Shown here one piece after another: positions 23,001 to 32,000 of a stretch of DNA of 64,000 bases. The notes under the pieces are model-generated. The model did no database searches, had not been told where the DNA came from, and saw only the letters and a list, made by a program, of their open reading frames with translations. Location: NCBI GenBank assembly GCA_032622095.1, contig CP136066.1, positions 3,745,784 to 3,809,783 on the forward strand, read 5' to 3'. Position 1 is the first letter of the stretch. The number at the start of each line of letters is the position of its first letter. Position numbers and translations under genes: made by a program. The DNA comes from Siphonodentalium dalli (lineage: Eukaryota; Mollusca; Scaphopoda; Gadilida; Siphonodentaliidae).

Positions 23001-26000
23001 CCCTGTAAACTGCTTGTGAACGAGATAGCTAACTGGTTCTTAATTACACCTTGTTTCCAAGTATCATATCAATCAGTCTAAACACGTCCTTGTAAGTTAT
23101 ACTTCAGTACTTGTAACTCTATATATAAAAGAAAATCCTATATCTCTTTTATGTAGAAATCTCTTAATGTATCTACTCCACCCAGGATTATAACAATCCT
23201 TCTTTGACCCCTTTTTATTATATGCAACCACAACCTTCATAGTAGTTGAAAATCAACGTCATACATTAGTATATCGTCGTTTTTCGACTACCTTCATAGC
23301 AACACCTTCCAGGGGACTCGGCTTCGTTTATTGGCAAATGACACAACTCTTATTATCGTTTCAAATGGACTCTCAGTTTCCTGAACTGAGAGCCATACAA
23401 TGTATGTTTATTATAAACATTAAATTCAGATATACGATAATTAATATTTAATTATGTATTTATAATATTTGACAACAAAGGTGAGGGTCACTCAAGGCCC
23501 GAGCCCTCTCATGGCCCCTTCTAGTGGCCCCTATCTGAGATGATGGTCCCTGGAAATGTAACGGATGGGAGGGAGGGTGGGAAATTTTATTATCAAATAG
23601 TCTAATGAAATTATGAATAAATGTACACGCTTGTTTTCAATGTATAGATCACAATGGGATTGCAATGATACTTCCCTACTCGACGGCTGTTCGAAGCATA
23701 TCAGCATCATAAGTGTGAAATAATATTATGATCATTTATATTGATATAAATATAATGTGTGTGACTAGATATATGTGTATAGATATGATTTGACAAATAA
23801 AATTTGAAATAAACAACAAAATGAAAATAAAACATGACTAAAATCTCTCAATCACATTATCTTCCTATTTAGGGAACATAATACTGTTCACATTATACAT
23901 GCATTTCCAGAAGGTAGAGCAGAACAAATGAAACAGCAACTCTCACACATACACGTAAGGCTAGTTGGCTACCAGCCTATCAGTTTGAACTTCAGAAACA
24001 AAATTTTCTAAATGATACACATTGTCACAGATTGACACAGATACAGTCAGTCGTCATTACAGATTGTGTCACTCTGATATTAGCCATTGGGGCCCCCATT
24101 ACCCATTGCCCCCCCCCCCCCAGCACCACAGTACACGACATGACCCCGTCGGATATCGAGAAACGCTCATTTATACCGCTTACGTGCGTTGATCACTCGA
24201 TATTCTGAACTATTTTCTGGAGAAATGTCCGCAGGTTGATCGTTAGCAGGCATATTGTGGCCGTCGGAGAATGCGGGCCGTTATTTAGGGCATCGAAACC
24301 TAAAAGTATAATACTCTACTGCCCAAACAAAGTGTTAATTTTCAGTCGATACACGTAACATAACTAACATTGGCTGTCCTGTTATTGCACTAACGTTCGT
24401 TGGTATATTCCATGGGCAGTAACTCTAATCTATTAGCTGACGAGAAAACACGTGGTCGCGTGTTTATATTTCAAAGCACACAGACGATGAAAATTCAATC
24501 AAGAATGATTTAACCACCGGTTATTACAAGTCGTAAATAAATTTGTATTATGTGTATTTTGGCCCGTATATTAAAACACTTATGGGGTGGAATTATGTGC
24601 TAATTAAGCCTGATTTATATTGTTGTTTTAAACAGTTTATTTGTATTTCCACACATGACTCGTTTGTTCGTCGTTCTCTGCCATGATTGCCGCGGAAGTT
24701 GTGACAACCGAAACTACGGGTTTTCCGAAATTGCTACGGTTGTCATTTCCGGTTTTTCCCGACAACCGAAACCGAACTGATTCCACGGTTAACCGCCCAT
24801 CTCTAGTAGTTGAGTACATACATGTATAAATTATAACAGTTCCAACATCCTCGCCCGCCTATAGCACTAGTAAGGTCCAAGTTATTAATCAATATATTAC
24901 AATGTATATCGTCGTCGTTCAAATAATATTTCCACCACCATTGACCTTCCCTTCTATGGAGCACACTAAAGATGCATGGAGTCAATTGCCCTTACCATCC
25001 CATGAAGTCAGTTGAGTGGATTGACGTCGTTGATTAAAATTTTAACGTTACTATCTGTTTTCGCACCAAAATTTACCAACAGTTTCCCAACTTCGTGGTC
25101 ATGGGGTTTGCAACTCCCCGATTAGCTTCATGACCCAATGGAACACTAACAATCATCAGTCAATCCTTAAATACAAGTTCCTTTGGATTTTCTCCCTGTG
25201 TCGTAACTCCGCTGCCCTCTGATCGAGGTCTAATCGGAGCAAGCCAAATTCCTTTCTGTGTTCTTCCTTGACGTAAGTCGGTAGACTGTTCATTGTTCTG
25301 GTACCAAGTATTCTTTCGCGGGGGACTCGCCCGTAAACCGAGTACCATACAAGGGTAGTACGTGGAGCGCTGTAATTACAGCTGCATATATGACGAAACC
25401 TGATGACTGGGGTAAAGTCAAGCGCTTAGAGCCACCTGGGATAAGCGCTATATAAATGATGCGACTTTACTTTACTTTTTACTTTACTAGTAAATTGAGT
25501 GTAAACCGCGGCAGTTTTGAATAAGCCATGTGTAACACCGGAATATTATATAACGCTAAATTTCGGTCTAAATATTACATCTGTGACATCTATTACAATT
25601 GTTTGAGTTAAAAGTGTGCCTTTAAGACTGTAGTATCACTTGGTCTCAATAATTATTCCCCCAAACAATTAAATATTCCGCTTCCGAGATTTGACTACTT
25701 TTTGCATTTACCAAATACATGTAGCTGCTGCTGAAATAAAAAATAATGTGATTTCATTTCAAATTTATAGAACATTCTAAAATAACTGGATGATAACTAT
25801 ACTACTTGCAAGCTTTTATTTTATTCAATTTAATACTTGCAGCAGTGCTTGCAGAGCAACAATGTATCCAAGCAGAGATTCAGAAGGCAGATCTTCCTGA
25901 ATTTACATCAGATATTGCCGCCGCATTGGAAGCCAAAAAGATTGAGTCAGTATGGGGGAAGATGACGACCCAGTTAGCAACATACTGTTACCAAAAGTGG

Positions 26001-29000
26001 CCACAAATGGATGAAAAGTCCCATTACGCAGTCATTGGTGAGAAAATGTACAGGAAATGGCCCTGTATTGCACAGGAATCTGGACTCCAACCATGGGTTA
26101 GTTTCTATAAATTGTCCCCCGAACAAGCCTTGAAATAATTCTCAATTTCAGAATTACAGCCTGTCACCATGACAGGTGCCAAGAAGTTTCAGCCTGTCAT
26201 TGGAGTTTGTGAGCCTGTCATGAAAAACATCGATCGGCACCAAACAGCCAATCAGGCTGAATCAGTTTATGAAAATGTTAAAAATGGTGCCCTGCACTCT
26301 AGTTTTGATTGTTTACAGACTTCAATGATGGTATTGTAAATTTAATATATTATTAGGCTATATTTGGCGATAGAAGCATATTTTGTAGGGGTTTCCTCGA
26401 CTCAATTGTAATATTTTAGTCCCCTGTAACTGTCTTAACTAATAATCTGGGGGTCGGTGAACAAACTATGCAACTTTAATCAGCAGTGAGTGTTCGTCCG
26501 TCTGTGTATCAAACTTTTCGTTTCTGTATGATAACTTTAGTTTCTATTATTAACACATCATAACCAAATTTGGGTTCGGATTTGTTTCCGGGTGATAACT
26601 TTAGTACAGTTTAGAGGATTAAGACCAAATTTGGTATGTGACTTTCTGCCAGTAAAACACAGGTCAACTTCGAAATAAATTAAAGCACCAGGGCATAAAA
26701 TGTAGCACTTCACTGACAAGTTACCTGCGTTATTGCCATTTTTCGACTTAGAAAACCCCAAATTTATGGTGTCCGGATGATAACTTCAATTTGGATGATT
26801 TGATCATGATAATAAAAATTGATAATTTGTCCCAAAAACGTAAAGCGGCGATTGACGCTAAACTGGCTTTCAAATAACTCTAGCCAGATCATTTGCTCTT
26901 TTTTACAACTTTTGTACCCAAATTTTGCCTCCTTCATTATACATCCTTCATTAATTTCAGTCCTTCCTGGTCAAACAAATATCCCAGAAGATTCGTCACA
27001 AGCGACTGGCTGAGAAGCAAAAAGGAGAGAAGAACTCAGTTGGATGCAGCTCTCCCCCACCGCCAAAGAAGGGGCGATTATTCAGGACACATGTACAGCA
27101 AGTGCTTGCTAATTCTGATGATACAGAAGCACATTTGGAGGCCCTCACCCTCGAGTTTAAAAAACAGAGGAAGAACCAAAAACCAGACCACATAAAGATG
27201 CTGCTCGAGTCCACACAAAACTACAGGCAAGATCTGCTCAAGTGCGATGATAATGGTTCCTTGAATAAAGTTTTGGACAAATTCCCCTGTCTGAGGGACG
27301 GGGTTTATGTGAGTAAATTTTAAGATGAGATATTGTTTTAATTGTACCCTCAAGCCCAAGGCTACATGTAAAGTATAGTTCATAAAACTAGTTTAAAACT
27401 TCCAAATTATAACATACCAATCGTATGGCAAGGTATTTTTTATTATTTTGTCCATTATAATATTGAGAGCAGGCCTCAAGCTACAGCCCTCTCAATTTTA
27501 TGGCTTCGGCAATCCGCTACGGCAACCATTGATGTGGGGCCACTTTGCTTCAGCAAATGGCTTCGGCATTGCTGATTGCCGTAGCCAATTAAGAGGGCTG
27601 AAGCTAGAGGTTGAAAATAGGGCGAAGTCACTTCTCCCTCGTGAGATTTCAGGGCGACTTTAGACCCAAGTAGAGCGACTTGCCTGAGTTTGTAATAATT
27701 AGGCCATATTAGGACGACTTCCACGGTCCCAGGGCGAGAACGTCGCCTTCTAGCTTGAGGCCTGATCGCCTTCTAGCTTGAGGCCTGATTGAGAGGGTGA
27801 ATTTAGTGACGCTACCCTGCACTACCCATTGTTGAATGGACTCGCCCACTGAATATATTTGTTGGGATGTTCAGATAATAAGTTCAACAATTGGCCTGAG
27901 GCTGTATGTTGAACTTATTATCTGAACATCCCTACACATTAATGGGAATCTACTAACTACCCGCCAATGAGTATTCAGTCAAGTAAGGGTTAAATTATGT
28001 TTTTGCAAGTGTGTGACATACACAATAAATGAAGACATAAGGCTGAGTGAAATTGCTAGTGAATTGTTAATATAATTGTATTCAGAAGTAATATCTGGTA
28101 GCATTTCCCCGGCTAATTGCTTGTAATTGACATATTCATAAGATATACATGTACATGTGTAGTAGAGCCCGGCGAAGCTTCGAGATTCGATTCGATGTCA
28201 GTCGGCCGATTCGGCACAAAACGAATCTCAACTACACCTGACTGCGTGTGGTAACTGTGTGTGGTTTTTGCGTTGTCATCGTGAAAATGCGACATAAAAA
28301 TGTAAATAGAGTTATTCCTCTTGTATAAGAAATCAAGTATTCGGTCCGTTACATTATTTTGTTTAGCGTTCCGAAAATTTAACACAGATCTACTGTTTGC
28401 AACTCTGCCATATAAACTATGAAACTGTGTTGTCGAAATTGACTGGCATCGAGTATATAGACAGAACTGTTATGCTTCCAAAGGTCCAAAACTGATTGGT
28501 GAAACATTCTGTTTTCATATACATGTAATGCGTTCATTTTTGTGTAGTTTTGTTGTGCTCAATGAGGGACATTGGCACAGTATTGTTGCAACATTAAATT
28601 CTGAATTTTTAAATTGAAACATTGTGTCAATTTAATTTGCGCCAATGGACCGTCCAATCATATCCGGTGTGTTTCAATTGGGCCTATATTTCCTAAGATG
28701 TATACCCGCTCCCGATCGTTTATAAATTAGAAAGAACGTACATGCCACAGTTTTGTGTTTATCCATTGCCAGTTTTACAATTTCTTACCATACACAATAG
28801 TACACATCCGCTCCTAGTTCTGTAGTTTGCGGTGTTTGAGAATGGTCACCGTCACTCAGTGATTAGTTATATTCGATGATATGGGTACGCTATTAGCTAA
28901 GTACGAAAATTATACTCATACACGTGGTCGTAACAGCTTAACTATTGAATGTAGTATAGAATCTGTGTTCTTGGTCATTCATAAAGACGCGAACTGGGTC

Positions 29001-32000
29001 ATCACAAGAGTCAACCACAATCAACCTGCTCGAATACCCGAGAACGGACCATGTGACGATTGTTGAGTCAACCAATTAGGCCGACTCGACTTGACACCGT
29101 GACACGCGATCCGTTATCGGGTATTCCAATCACCGAGCGCGAGTTGTACCGCTCGCGAAGACCCGGTGACACCGATTCGAATATAATCTTAGCTGTTATT
29201 GATGCCTCCACCAAACGAGTCACTAGCCTTAATATAAAATCAATGTTTAACGATCATAATTGTGTCATTTTACATCGAAATCGGGCATATCATGATTCGA
29301 TTCGGTGTCATATCATTTGGGCCGATTCGAGATTCGATTCGAACGAAAATGGCCGATTCACCAGCCCTAATGTGTAGCTCGCACAGAGCTTTTGGAGATT
29401 TATCATTTCTTAAAAGTTAAAATATATTCTTTCAGATCTGCTATGCCTTTGCTGTACAATTTCGGAGTGACAGACTTGTAGCGATGTCATCAAATTTGAC
29501 AAAATTCCGGATAGCTGTCCAGGATATCGCCAACATGGATCCCCAGGTTGATATTAAATTGTTCACATGATACCACTTTGCAATTGGCCCATTTAAATAT
29601 AAATGTTGATGGTTCTTTTAACCACAAAAGTGTCCAGTCGCAAGTATCTCATCAGTATTATGATGTTGTACTCAAACTGCCGTAGCCCGCGATTCCTCCG
29701 GCTCTAACAGCTTGGGATATCCACATAGTTTAGCTGCACAATGATATAACTCCAGCTGAGAACGATGGAGCCAATATGACTTTAATTGGCTTTAAATATA
29801 GACAAAAATATATTTGTTTACATTTGATTTAATGTTGTCAATATACCGTGAAATGCCATGTAAACAAATGTTCGGTTCCTAACTTTTAAGTCTTTCTTGT
29901 CATGTAAACCTCTAATTTACTTCTAATGCGGATGCGTTATATATCACTGCATTCAGGAGACACCATCCGATTTTCATACAAAAAGTACCGAAACATGTGC
30001 CCAGCTCGCTGGGCGGAAATGCCACTATAGACGACTAACGGAAGGGATCACCGGCTCTAACAGCAGATCTCATCCCAATATCCCAAGCTGTTAGAGCCGG
30101 GGGAATCGCAGGCTAACTGTACCGTTGCTATAATTTGTCATTATTAGTGGGCAAACTCCAAGTGTATTACCAATTAAAGTTGCACAGTTTGTTGAATTGA
30201 ATTCTGCACTGTATACATACAGATACAGTGATGCCCGCAATAATTGACCTCTTAACCACTACGGAATTATGGGAATTTTTTCAGGATTTAGTCAGAAATG
30301 GTAAAGCTCTCGTCAATGAATGGCAACAAGCCATATTTCCGACTAGATCCTGAAACATTTCCCATAATTATTTCGTGGTTAACAGGTCAATTATTGCGGG
30401 CATCACTGTAGAGATACTTTGAACATTCAGAAAACATGTGCTTTCATTTGATGATTCTAACAATTTCAGCAGGTCCTGAGCTGATATCTGTGCATTGTTT
30501 TGAAGTAAACTTTACATTCACGTTGCCTATAGCATTAGGGTTTCATTTTAAAGCCCGTATCACGGTATGTCCCTTTAAATGTGACAATCTTGGTTGACTT
30601 TGTTCTCAAATTGAATACACACCTTTTTTTCAGGACTCGGATTTAAACTTATCTGATGTATTGAAGTATGTGGAACGTGAGGTCCAATACGATCGTGGGC
30701 AAAAAGTGTCAAAGTCCATGTCATCGATTGTCGAGATGAAAGAGGTAAACAAATCATCAATATTTCCCTGATTGGTCATTTTGCTAAATATGACATCCAT
30801 AATTCATAGGTAATTGTAGTTAAAATTCTATTTCCGTTGTATGTTATAGTACTCAAAATGTACGATTAGAAGTGGGCGGTCAATGATGGTGATATTGCTA
30901 TTAATTAAGATCAAATAAGTAGTTCGTTTCTCAGACACCGCCGCGTCCCGAAAAAAGGTGCGCCTCAGTGCTTTTTATTCCGATTCTATCATAAATAAAT
31001 AAAAAATGAAATCCCTCGTCAAAATGTTTTTTGAAACAAATTTTTTTTTTGAAAAAAACAATTTTCCAATTTTTTCCCCTCTATGTTATTGGCATGTAAA
31101 ACACATCTACATCACTCAATATGCACCAGATATTATGTGTACTTCAAGCAACCATAAGTGTAAAACATATGCCCATTATGTGGTTGCAGATGAAGTCCAT
31201 TCACAGCCCAATCTCAGGAATATATATATGTAGTTTTTAATTCCTCACACACTGGTATCCATGCAGAAAATAGTCTTGTGGGAGAAGAAAAATTACTGCA
31301 TCTTATCTGTTGGAGGACAGACAATATAGAAGACAATCTATTTCAGAAGTGTTTTAGGCTGAATTATTGAGAATGGGGCTCTATCATTGTATAAGGCAGA
31401 CTTAGACAGGATGAGATCAATACGTGTATACAACACTAACACTGTGGTACAATGGTAGCAGAGAAAAATAAAATAAAAAACTTACCTGCCTCACGTATAC
31501 AATTCTTATCGATAACAAATTAAAAATAAAAACCTGCCTCCCTCACGGTTAAATTTGGCCATAAATAATAAAAATAAATATCTGCCTCCCTCCTCATTTT
31601 GAAAAAAAAGTGTCTGAGAAACGAACTACTTATTTGATCTGGCCTAAGTTTCGGTAATTTCCGGAAACTGATATTAATAAACTTAATTTATGTTTTTATA
31701 AGCGGCGATTATTTTTAGTCGAGTTTTATTAAAAAAAACGAGACTTATGGTTTGGCGAGAGACGGTTGGCGGACGGGCGGGGCGCCATAATCACCTATAA
31801 CTCTGAAGTTTATTGACGGATCTTAAAACATTTTGTTGTGTGAGTTTATATCTATGACCGCTCCTTGCATACATAAAATCCGTTCGGTCTGATTATAGGG
31901 GGCGGAGCTATGGCCGCTAATTAAATCATTTTTGCGAATTTTGAGCTCGTTAGCGCGATAACTCAAACAAATATTAACCGATTTGTTCGAAACTTGCTGT

